Positions 7,614 to 14,095 of a DNA stretch of 15,269 nucleotides are shown here, in pieces. The stretch's first letter is position 1, and each line of letters begins with the position of its first letter. The notes below the pieces were generated by a model. That model had not been told where the DNA came from and ran no database searches. It was given only the letters and a program-made list of their open reading frames with translations. Position numbers and translations under genes: made by a program. The stretch is from UBA1858 sp965658595 (GTDB taxonomy: Bacteria; Pseudomonadota; Gammaproteobacteria; UBA4575). The stretch is taken from positions 1 through 15,269 of the forward strand of contig CBFHSW010000074.1 in the NCBI GenBank assembly GCA_965658595.1, written 5' to 3'.

Positions 7614-8909
7614 CTAGATATTGTAGCCTTTTTCTTCATGTTCAGAGATATCTAGGCCATTTCGCTCAATCTCATCATTGACGCGCAGTCCACATATCAT
7701 CTCGATGACTCGAAGTATCACGTAGCTGGCTACAGCTGTCCAAATGATCACAGACATTACAGCGGTTAACTGCACACCAAACTGATCAGCGATAGTCATA
7801 CCTTCAGCTAAGCCCGCACCACCATACTGAGAGGCAATGAAGACAGCGACTAGTAATGATCCAATAATTCCACCAACACCGTGCACTGGGAATACATCCA
7901 GAGAATCATCAATTCTTAATGTACGCTTCATGAAGTTGGTAGCCGAGAAGCAGATAATACCTGCGGACAATCCAATGACGATAGCACCCATAGGGCCGAC
8001 AAAACCTGATGCAGGTGTAATACTCCCTAAACCTGCCACCATGCCTGTCACAATACCTAGAACACTAGGCTTACCATATTTGACCCATTCTATGGTCATC
8101 CACGTTACAGATGCTACAGCAGCACTGATGTGGGTGACTAAAATTGCCATGCCTGCATCACCGTTTGCTGCTAACGCACTGCCGCCATTAAAGCCGAACC
8201 AACCGACCCATAACATACCAGCACCTGTCACAGTCATAGTCATATTGTGTGGTGGCAATGGGGTTTGAGGGAAGCCGTGACGAGCGCCTAATACGATGGC
8301 TGCAACAAGTGCTCCCACACCCGCAGTGATATGAACGACAAGTCCACCGGCGAAATCAAGCGTACCTTTATCGGATAACCAACCGCCACCCCAAATCCAA
8401 TGACAAACTGGATAATAAACGACAGCTGACCAAAGTACTGTGAACCAGAGGACAGCTGAGAATTTCATGCGTTCCGCAAATGCACCAATAACAAGTGCCG
8501 GAGTAATGACTGCAAAAGTCATCTGGAACATCAGGAATACAGTTTCAGGAATATCACCAGACATACTTGCACGTGAAACGTCAGACAAGAATAAATTTTG
8601 AGTGATGCTTCCCATCCACTGGTTAAACGAACCACCATCAGAGAAACTCATACTGTAGCCAAATACTACCCAGGAAATGGAGGCTACGCAGGTGATAGCA
8701 AAACATTGCATCAACACAGACAAGACGTTTTTACTGCGTACTAAGCCGGCATAAAATAGAGATAAGCCTGGTATGGTCATGAATAAAACTAAAGCTGTAG
8801 AAGTTAGTATCCATGAAGTATTAGCACCGTTAAGCTCGTCTGTCAGTCCTAAGCTAGGCAGCACCAAAAGTACTGCAGCAAGTGCATATTTGTAAAATTG
8901 AACGATCAT
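7614..8909 (-). CDS. amtB: Ammonium transporter AmtB
   Basis: This is an inner-membrane ammonium channel of the Amt/MEP/Rh family. The 431 residues begin with a hydrophobic, signal-like segment (about 7-22), followed by some eleven membrane segments. The Amt signature region DFAGGLVVHITAGVGALV (185-202) carries His193, and VFPVHGVGGIIG (339-350) carries His343; these are the twin pore histidines. The GLVRSKNVLS loop (55-64) and AFAERMKF (143-150) are also typical. The C-terminal tail (GLDISEHEEKGYNI) is the conserved cytoplasmic element that docks GlnK. Its start has a TAGGGGAT ribosome binding site 9 bases upstream. It lies 21 bases after glnK in the usual glnK-amtB order, followed by its own terminator. 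Confidence 0.97.
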   Translation of the reverse strand: MIVQFYKYALAAVLLVLPSLGLTDELNGANTSWILTSTALVLFMTIPGLSLFYAGLVRSKNVLSVLMQCFAITCVASISWVVFGYSMSFSDGGSFNQWMGSITQNLFLSDVSRASMSGDIPETVFLMFQMTFAVITPALVIGAFAERMKFSAVLWFTVLWSAVVYYPVCHWIWGGGWLSDKGTLDFAGGLVVHITAGVGALVAAIVLGARHGFPQTPLPPHNMTMTVTGAGMLWVGWFGFNGGSALAANGDAGMAILVTHISAAVASVTWMTIEWVKYGKPSVLGIVTGMVAGLGSITPASGFVGPMGAIVIGLSAGIICFSATNFMKRTLRIDDSLDVFPVHGVGGIIGSLLVAVFIASQYGGAGLAEGMTIADQFGVQLTAVMSVIIWTAVASYVILRVIEMICGLRVNDEIERNGLDISEHEEKGYNI

Positions 8910-8930
8910 TTCATATATCCCCTATTATCG

Positions 8931-9269
8931 TTACAAGGCATCTTGGCCTGTCTCACCCGTACGAATACGAATGGTTTGTTCGAGAGTGGTCACGAAAATT
9001 TTTCCATCACCGATTTTTCCGGTATTAGCCGCGCGCGTGATGGCTTCAATCACTTGATTGACACTTTCATCAGCAACGCCTATTTCTATTTTTAGCTTAG
9101 GTAGAAAATCGATAACATACTCAGCTCCACGATAAAGTTCAGTGTGTCCTTTTTGACGACCGAAGCCTTTAACTTCAGTGACAGTAAGACCTTGAATACC
9201 TTGCTCGGTGAGCGCTTCTCGTACATCGTCTAACTTGAATGGTTTAATGATAGCTGTGATGAGCTTCAT
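8931..9269 (-). CDS. glnK: Nitrogen regulatory PII protein GlnK
   Basis: GlnK is a trimeric signal protein that senses 2-oxoglutarate, ATP/ADP and (through uridylylation) glutamine, and blocks AmtB when ammonium is ample. The 112 residues include the start MKLITAIIKPFKLDDVREAL, the T-loop GFGRQKGHTELYRGAEY with uridylylation-site Tyr51, and the C-terminal signature TGKIGDGKIFV (about 83-93), with RIRTGETG near the end. It matches E. coli GlnK almost throughout. I prefer GlnK to GlnB because amtB follows directly. An AGGAGG ribosome binding site lies 6 bases before the ATG. I found no sigma-54 -24/-12 element with correct spacing in the 236 bases upstream. Confidence 0.96.
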   Translation of the reverse strand: MKLITAIIKPFKLDDVREALTEQGIQGLTVTEVKGFGRQKGHTELYRGAEYVIDFLPKLKIEIGVADESVNQVIEAITRAANTGKIGDGKIFVTTLEQTIRIRTGETGQDAL

Positions 9270-9275
9270 ATGATG

Positions 9276-9281
9276 CCTCCT
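9276..9281 (-). promoter_or_regulatory. Consensus ribosome binding site of glnK
   Basis: A perfect AGGAGG on the minus strand, 6 bases before the glnK ATG. It is the strongest translation signal in the window and fixes the start at 9269. Confidence 0.9.
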
Positions 9282-9451
9282 GACTGCGCATATAATTATT
9301 ATTGATTACTTCAAAAAACAGGATGAGAAATATAGAGGTGTGACTGAACACGATTTGAATGAGTGTGTTTTGATTTACTGCGACTCAATCTCACATCATC
9401 ATCTCTGATGCTTTTTAAAGTAGTTTGCAAGCGAATTAAGTATGCCAGTTA

Positions 9452-9470
9452 TTAGTGCGTCGCGCACTAA
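9452..9470. promoter_or_regulatory. Perfect 8-bp inverted repeat upstream of glnK
   Basis: TTAGTGCG and CGCACTAA flank a 3-base spacer (TCG). The centre is about 190 bases before the glnK start and 36-54 bases past the cmoB stop. No T-run follows on either strand, so a plain terminator is unlikely; a dimeric regulator site is more plausible. The half-sites are in the opposite order to the classic NtrC site (GCAC...GTGC), so I do not call it NtrC. Confidence 0.45.
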
Positions 9471-9505
9471 AGATGATGACTGTTATCGCCCAGTTTTGGT
9501 GCGTT

Positions 9506-10486
9506 CTAAGAAATTTTTCTGGCGCTAAAAAAAGCACGTGTAGGAGCAGGGTGACCTTCAATCGTTTGTTTTACATTTTCCGGATTGAGAAAGTTTTTAA
9601 GAGAATAATTATGCATCCATTGCGTGGCGCGTTGTTCTGATGTGCTAGTGATTTCTATGCTATGGCACTGAACGTCTGTAAAACCACTTTGTGTGAGCCA
9701 CTGTATTACACACTCTGGGCTGGGAATGCTCCATACATTGCGCATACCTGCATAACGATCCTCAGGAATCAGCTGTTGATTACCAGTCACATCCAGCACT
9801 AAGGTCTCTAAAAAACACCATCCTTGGTCAGCGATATGCGCATGCAAACGACGACAATGTTCTTGTGGGTCACGTCGATGGTAGAGCACCCCCATGGAAA
9901 ATACAGCATCGAACTGATTGAGTTTAGGAGATAGTTGTTCAAACGGTAACGGTAATAAATGTGCATTCAATGCCGGTCGTATGTTTTGAGTGAGCGCATA
10001 GAATTGTGCTAAAAAAATTAATGTGGGATCAACACCAATCACCTGTTGTGCACCATTACCTAGCATGCGCAGCATGTAGTAACCATTTCCACAGCCAACA
10101 TCCAGCACTGTTTTGCAAGACAAATCAGGAAGCACTGAGGCCAGTCGTTGCCACTTCAAATCACAACGCCACTCAGAGTCTAGATCTACACCACAGAAAT
10201 TAAATGGGCCTTTACGCCAAGGGTGTAATTCCATCAGCGCTTGCTGAATCCTATTAGGGGCAGTGTTATCTGAGGGTTCTCCAATACGAGGGATAGCTTG
10301 ATCCAGAGTTATTGATGACGGTGAAAACTCGGCTAGTTGTTCTACCGCTTGTTGCCATTTAGGGAAATGTCCGTGGCTAGGTTGTGCGAATATTTCAGTC
10401 AGCTGTTCAGCACATTGAGATTGCCAGTCATCAGCGACATTTGCCACAGAGCCATCTAGTAATGGCTGATAATGTTGTAGTTTCAT
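9506..10486 (-). CDS. cmoB: tRNA U34 carboxymethyltransferase CmoB
   Basis: CmoB transfers a carboxymethyl group from carboxy-S-adenosylmethionine to 5-hydroxyuridine at position 34, producing cmo5U, which broadens wobble decoding. Landmarks include HPWRKGPFNFCGVDLDSEWR (88-107), the Rossmann methyltransferase motif VLDVGCGNGYY (127-137), GVDPTLIFLAQF (151-162), FSMGVLYHRRDP (196-207) and RYAGMRNVWSIPS (244-256). At 326 residues it has family length (E. coli 323). Its ATG overlaps the TGA of cmoA (ATGA), so the two are translationally coupled and their products act in sequence. Confidence 0.97.
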   Translation of the reverse strand: MKLQHYQPLLDGSVANVADDWQSQCAEQLTEIFAQPSHGHFPKWQQAVEQLAEFSPSSITLDQAIPRIGEPSDNTAPNRIQQALMELHPWRKGPFNFCGVDLDSEWRCDLKWQRLASVLPDLSCKTVLDVGCGNGYYMLRMLGNGAQQVIGVDPTLIFLAQFYALTQNIRPALNAHLLPLPFEQLSPKLNQFDAVFSMGVLYHRRDPQEHCRRLHAHIADQGWCFLETLVLDVTGNQQLIPEDRYAGMRNVWSIPSPECVIQWLTQSGFTDVQCHSIEITSTSEQRATQWMHNYSLKNFLNPENVKQTIEGHPAPTRAFFSARKIS

Positions 10487-11208
10487 TTAACGGCGATTAA
10501 GGACACAAAATTGAAGCATTGAAACCAAGGCACGACTAATGAAAATCCAATCCTTTCCAAGCGTTGTGTGTGCGTATCTAGGGATTCTCTTAGTAATACA
10601 TTTTCAAGAGATTTTCTTTTTTGACTGATCTCAAGATCACTATAGTTATTGGCAGACTTGAAGCCGGTATGTAAGACTTGGAATAATTCCTCTTGCTCAG
10701 AATTCGCCATAATAATTTTTTCTGTGAGTAGGCAGGCGCCCTGTGGAAGTAGTCCAGAATAAATGTTCTCGAGAATTTTTTGTCTTTCCGACAGCGCAAT
10801 AAATTGCAGGGTGAGATTGAGCATCACAAAAGAAGCATTCTCAATAGTGATATTTTGAATATTATCTCGGTGAGTTTTTATTACTTCACTGGCGTGTTCT
10901 TGAATAATCATTTTTTGGCAGCGCTCAATCATGGCGCTGGCATTATCAACTGCATGAATTTTAAGCCCGGGAACGTGGCGGTGATTGAATACTGATAAGG
11001 CGGCCGCACCATGTGAACAACCCAAGTCATAGCAGGCACTATTAGCTTGTATGAAATGAGCAGCAAGTGGCCCGATGTTGGCAATCAAGGTTCGATAACC
11101 AGGCACTGAGCGATCCACCATGTCATCAAATACTTCACTGACCGAAGTATCGAATTGAAAATCTTCAATATTGTTGATGGGTTTTTTATAGAGTTTGTCT
11201 TCAGTCAC
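10483..11208 (-). CDS. cmoA: Carboxy-S-adenosylmethionine synthase CmoA
   Basis: CmoA converts SAM and prephenate into carboxy-SAM, the donor used by CmoB. The 241 residues include FDTSVSEVFDDMVDRSVPGY (19-38), the SAM-binding YDLGCSHGAAALSV (60-73), AVDNASAMIERC (86-97), NASFVMLNLTLQF (124-136), LEISQKRKSLENVL (192-205) and the C-terminal WFQCFNFVSLIAVK. All are close to the E. coli enzyme (247). The start at 11208 matches the family N-terminus. It is the first gene of the cmoA-cmoB pair. I see no convincing promoter in the roughly 140 bases upstream, which are AT-rich. Confidence 0.97.
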   Translation of the reverse strand: MTEDKLYKKPINNIEDFQFDTSVSEVFDDMVDRSVPGYRTLIANIGPLAAHFIQANSACYDLGCSHGAAALSVFNHRHVPGLKIHAVDNASAMIERCQKMIIQEHASEVIKTHRDNIQNITIENASFVMLNLTLQFIALSERQKILENIYSGLLPQGACLLTEKIIMANSEQEELFQVLHTGFKSANNYSDLEISQKRKSLENVLLRESLDTHTQRLERIGFSLVVPWFQCFNFVSLIAVK

Positions 11209-11351
11209 AGCGCTATTAGGATTAATGTATATTGAATAACATCTACTATCATACTCTGCTTGGCATAGCGGAGCTAAAAAGATTTAGGAATAAAAATGTC
11301 TATGGTTTCTTTCTAGGGGGCTAACGCGTGGACTATTGGATCAAGACAAAG

Positions 11352-11555
11352 CTAGTGGATAATAGTTAATCCATCGAGAGGCATAGGAGATCCCATGGCA
11401 TACCCTTGGGCGTAATCGACACCTAATTTACTTAACTGATCAACTACTTCATGGCTTTCGGCGCACTCGGCAATGGTACGGATGCCCATTAAGTGCGCCA
11501 GCAGTCGTTGTTCGGGCAACCTCAAATTATATTTCTCACGATTGCAGACACACAT
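11352..11555 (-). pseudogene. C-terminal remnant of an EAL-domain (c-di-GMP phosphodiesterase) protein
   Basis: A 67-codon ORF whose last 49 residues match the end of EAL domains: AHLMGIRTIAECAES (20-34, with the conserved Glu of the IAE motif), then VVDQLSKLGVDYAQGYAMGSPMPL (37-60), containing the terminal DYAQGY-G-P-PL motif. EAL domains are about 240 residues, and the EAL metal-binding motif itself and the barrel core are missing. The first 18 residues (MCVCNREKYNLRLPEQRL) do not look like an EAL domain. I found no clear further EAL sequence in the 110 bases toward bcp in any minus frame. I read it as the surviving 3' end of a deleted GGDEF-EAL type gene, not a functional enzyme. Together with its flanks it accounts for the 460 bases between cmoA and bcp. 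Confidence 0.8.
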
Positions 11556-11668
11556 TAATTGTATAACTTTTTGATATTAAATGGTATTTTTGTTTATGCG
11601 CGAAGAGGCTGTGATTGTCAGCCATTGCATTTTAATACATGCACCGTCGGGCATGCGAAAGGCAGTGC

Positions 11669-12142
11669 TTAGGCATCCATTGCGGTAATGACTTCCAGAA
11701 CTTTGGCTGGGTGATTAGCGGCTTTAGACACACGCTTCCAATGCTTGATGACTTTGCCATCTTCACCGATCAACACAGTAGAACGAATGACACCCATGGT
11801 GATTTTTCCATACATGTTTTTTTCGCCGTAAGCGTCATATTTTTCCATCATACTGCGTTTAGGATCACATAATAGGGTGAAAGGTAAACTGTATTTATCG
11901 ATAAATTTTTGATGAGCCGCTTCCTCATCGGGGGATACTCCCAATACGATGCAGTTTGCTTGTTCTATTTCACTCCAAAGATCTCTGAAGCCACAGGCTT
12001 CTTTAGTACATCCGGGAGTATCATCTTTGGGGTAAAAATAAACGACGACCCGCTGTCCTTTAAAATCTTTGAGGGAAACGTTGTTGCCTTGTTGATCTTT
12101 AAGTGTGAATGCGGGTGCTGCTTTGCCTTCTGTAATAGCCAT
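11669..12142 (-). CDS. bcp: Peroxiredoxin Bcp/PrxQ (thioredoxin-dependent thiol peroxidase)
   Basis: Bcp reduces hydrogen peroxide and organic hydroperoxides in the cytoplasm, using thioredoxin. From the start MAITEGKAAPAFTL, the catalytic segment YFYPKDDTPGCTKEACGFRD (35-54) has peroxidatic Cys45 and resolving Cys50, spaced as in E. coli Bcp. YGEKNMYGK and GVIRSTVLIGEDGKV are further family markers. Two ATG codons lie 6 bases apart, at 12148 and 12142. I chose 12142, giving 157 residues, because the AGAGG ribosome binding site (12151-12155) is 8 bases from it but only 2 from the upstream ATG. It is divergent from mazG. Confidence 0.96.
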   Translation of the reverse strand: MAITEGKAAPAFTLKDQQGNNVSLKDFKGQRVVVYFYPKDDTPGCTKEACGFRDLWSEIEQANCIVLGVSPDEEAAHQKFIDKYSLPFTLLCDPKRSMMEKYDAYGEKNMYGKITMGVIRSTVLIGEDGKVIKHWKRVSKAANHPAKVLEVITAMDA

Positions 12143-12150
12143 AACCATAT

Positions 12151-12155
12151 CCTCT
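12151..12155 (-). promoter_or_regulatory. Ribosome binding site that decides the bcp start
   Basis: AGAGG on the minus strand. Its spacing (8 bases) fits the ATG at 12142 and is too short (2 bases) for the ATG at 12148. Confidence 0.7.
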
Positions 12156-12272
12156 AATTAATTCATCGCCTGGGAAATCAATCACTTTTTAGAACACCTA
12201 AAGACTGGTCCAATCTTATAGTGCATATTTTGCAATAACAAGAGCGATTGAAATACACGGGGGTGAATTTGG

Positions 12273-12289
12273 AATGTACACAGTACATT
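12273..12289. promoter_or_regulatory. Perfect 7-bp inverted repeat between bcp and mazG
   Basis: AATGTAC and GTACATT separated by ACA. It lies in the 290-base divergent region, about 130 bases before the bcp start and 145 before mazG. A TATAAG box on the minus strand at 12215-12220 could be the bcp -10, which would put this repeat in an upstream activator position. No T-run follows it. I cannot name the regulator. The rest of this intergenic space holds no convincing gene. Confidence 0.4.
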
Positions 12290-12433
12290 GCTGGCCGTAA
12301 AAAATTATATGGTGAGTATTTAAGCGCACAAATATCGTTATGAAATATCAACTCAATTTAAGTCGTGCTGATTGATTATTGAGTGACTCAGTTTATGATA
12401 GGTCGAACTGATTAAAATGAGTGTATAGCATTT

Positions 12434-13246
12434 ATGACAGCCTCTAATGAATCCGCACCTAAAAAATCACATCAAATACAAGATTTGTTGAGAATCATGC
12501 GGACCTTACGTGACCCAAACCATGGTTGTCCATGGGATCAAAAGCAAGATTTTGCCACTATTGCACCTTATACAATAGAAGAAGCATATGAGGTGGCTGA
12601 TGCTATCGCGCGCCAAGATTATGATGAATTGTGTGATGAGCTGGGTGATCTGTTATTGCAAGTGGTGTATCACGCTCAAATGGCTTCAGAGCAGAATCAT
12701 TTTCAATTTGATGATGTAGTGGAATCCATCTGTAATAAGATGATACGTCGTCATCCTCATGTGTTTGGTGATAATGATCAGCTCAAACAAGGCAAGCCAG
12801 GCTGGGAGGGTTTCAAACAACAAGAGCGTGCTCAACGTGGTGATAATGAAGACGCATCAGCATTGGCCGGTGTGCCAATAGGTTTGCAAAGTATGTTGCG
12901 CGCAAAAAAGTTACAAAAGAAAGCTTCGCGCGTTAATTTTGATTGGTCTGATATCGAGGCAGTGTTAGAGAAGCTGCAAGAAGAAGTCGATGAGCTAAAA
13001 CAAGCGGTAGCATCCGGTCAGCAAGAGCATATCGAGGACGAGCTTGGGGATGTTTTATTCTGTGCAATTAATGTTTCTCGTCATAGCCAACATGATGCAG
13101 ACATTGCACTGCAAAAAGCCAGTAACAAATTTGAAAGACGCTTCCGGTTGGTCGAGCAGATAGCTAATAATGATGGTCTCAGTCTCAAAGATTTATCTGC
13201 AGATGAGCTGGAAGATTTATGGCGACAGGCTAAACAGGCTCGTTAA
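12434..13246 (+). CDS. mazG: Nucleoside triphosphate pyrophosphohydrolase MazG
   Basis: MazG hydrolyses nucleoside triphosphates to monophosphates and pyrophosphate; in E. coli it clears non-canonical nucleotides and has been linked to the (p)ppGpp response. The 270 residues hold two MazG folds. The first has IMRTLRDPNHGCPWDQKQ (21-38), TIEEAYEVADAI (48-59) and DELCDELGDLLLQVVYHA (64-81). The second has LQEEVDELKQA (181-191) and IEDELGDVLFCAINVSRH (200-217). Both keep the EExxE and ExxD metal-binding residues, and the RRHPHVFG motif (105-112) is present. Length matches E. coli (263). The start has only a weak upstream GAGT. Its last 17 bases overlap the end of nadC on the other strand. No mazE or mazF is next to it. 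Confidence 0.96.
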   Translation: MTASNESAPKKSHQIQDLLRIMRTLRDPNHGCPWDQKQDFATIAPYTIEEAYEVADAIARQDYDELCDELGDLLLQVVYHAQMASEQNHFQFDDVVESICNKMIRRHPHVFGDNDQLKQGKPGWEGFKQQERAQRGDNEDASALAGVPIGLQSMLRAKKLQKKASRVNFDWSDIEAVLEKLQEEVDELKQAVASGQQEHIEDELGDVLFCAINVSRHSQHDADIALQKASNKFERRFRLVEQIANNDGLSLKDLSADELEDLWRQAKQAR

Positions 13247-14084
13247 AACGCATAGAAAAATCCACGGCTTGCAAATGTTTAGTGATAGCGCCAACAGAAA
13301 TGTAATCCACATCACACATTGCATACTGACTAATATTCTCCATATGAATATTGCCTGATACTTCTAATTTAATACGGCTATGTGTGTCACTGCGTGCCAA
13401 AGCCATTGCTTGTTTGACTTCATCCACACTGAAGTTATCCAACAACGCAATATCTGCCTGACTGCTGATCGCTTGGGATAATTGATCTAAGTCTTCCACC
13501 TCGACCTCAATCAATAAACCGTCTTCACGTTGCTTGGCTCTCGCCACGGCGGCTTGAATGGAGCCACACGCTGTAATGTGATTTTCTTTGATCAAATAAG
13601 CATCGTATAAGCCCATACGATGATTGCTGCCACCACCACATTTAACCGCATACTTTTGAGCTTCACGCAAACCAGGAATGGTTTTGCGAGTATCTAATAA
13701 TAGCGTGGAGCTACCGCGCATACGATGCATTAGTTTACGTGTCGCTGTAGCGGTGCCAGATAAGGTCTGCAAAAAGTTGAGGGCTGTGCGCTCACCGCTA
13801 AGTAGCGCCGCACCATTACCATGTAAGTTGCAGACAGTTTGTGAGGGGTGCACTAATGCACCCTCTTGTTTGAGCCATTCAACTTTAATGCTTTGATCTA
13901 ATTGGGCGAAAGTCTCATCAAACCAAGCTTGACCACATAAAGTCGCGGTTTCTCGACAAATCACCTGTGCGCTGAGTATGTTGTTATCACACAGTTGTGC
14001 ACTTACATCACCACTGCCTATGTCTTCTGCTAAAGCCTGTTGAACGGCTAATTTGATTGAGGGTTTAGTTTCCTGAGCATCCAT
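13230..14084 (-). CDS. nadC: Nicotinate-nucleotide pyrophosphorylase (quinolinate phosphoribosyltransferase)
   Basis: NadC converts quinolinate and PRPP into nicotinate mononucleotide, CO2 and pyrophosphate, in de novo NAD synthesis. The 284 residues show EDIGSGDVSA (20-29), SGERTALNFLQTLSGTAT (96-113), DTRKTIPGLREAQKYAV (131-147), the PRPP-binding CGGGSNHRMGLYDAYLIKENH (149-169, with a Gly-rich loop), EVEVEDLDQL, ALLDNF (213-218), LEVSGN (240-245) and YISVGAITKHLQAVDFSMRF near the end. Family length is about 280-297. It follows the AGCS symporter with an 11-base gap, probably in the same transcript, with a weak ribosome binding site. Its 3' end overlaps mazG by 17 bases. Confidence 0.97.
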   Translation of the reverse strand: MDAQETKPSIKLAVQQALAEDIGSGDVSAQLCDNNILSAQVICRETATLCGQAWFDETFAQLDQSIKVEWLKQEGALVHPSQTVCNLHGNGAALLSGERTALNFLQTLSGTATATRKLMHRMRGSSTLLLDTRKTIPGLREAQKYAVKCGGGSNHRMGLYDAYLIKENHITACGSIQAAVARAKQREDGLLIEVEVEDLDQLSQAISSQADIALLDNFSVDEVKQAMALARSDTHSRIKLEVSGNIHMENISQYAMCDVDYISVGAITKHLQAVDFSMRFNEPV

Positions 14085-14095
14085 GCGCGTAATAG

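Noticed and set aside
9441..9520. Possible sigma-54 promoter for glnK (TGGCAT...TTGCA on the minus strand)
   Set aside because: The spacing between GG and GC is 12 or 16 bases instead of the required 10.
11638..11655. Hairpin CATGC...GCATG just downstream of bcp as a terminator
   Set aside because: The stem is short and bulged, with a one-base loop unless opened, and no T-run follows on the minus strand.
11556..11668. Further decayed EAL-domain sequence upstream of the relic (short matches such as VSAIVRNI in another frame)
   Set aside because: The resemblance is only a few residues, interrupted by stops, and cannot be told from chance.
12263..12343. 26-codon plus-strand ORF (GTG start, beginning VNLECTQYIAGRKKLYGEYL) in the bcp-mazG intergenic region
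   Set aside because: It looks protein-like, but the G-run abuts the GTG instead of lying at ribosome binding distance, it overlaps the inverted repeat, and it is short enough to arise by chance.
12434..13246. MazG as part of a toxin-antitoxin or phage-defence locus
   Set aside because: This is the full two-domain housekeeping MazG with no mazEF or defence genes beside it.
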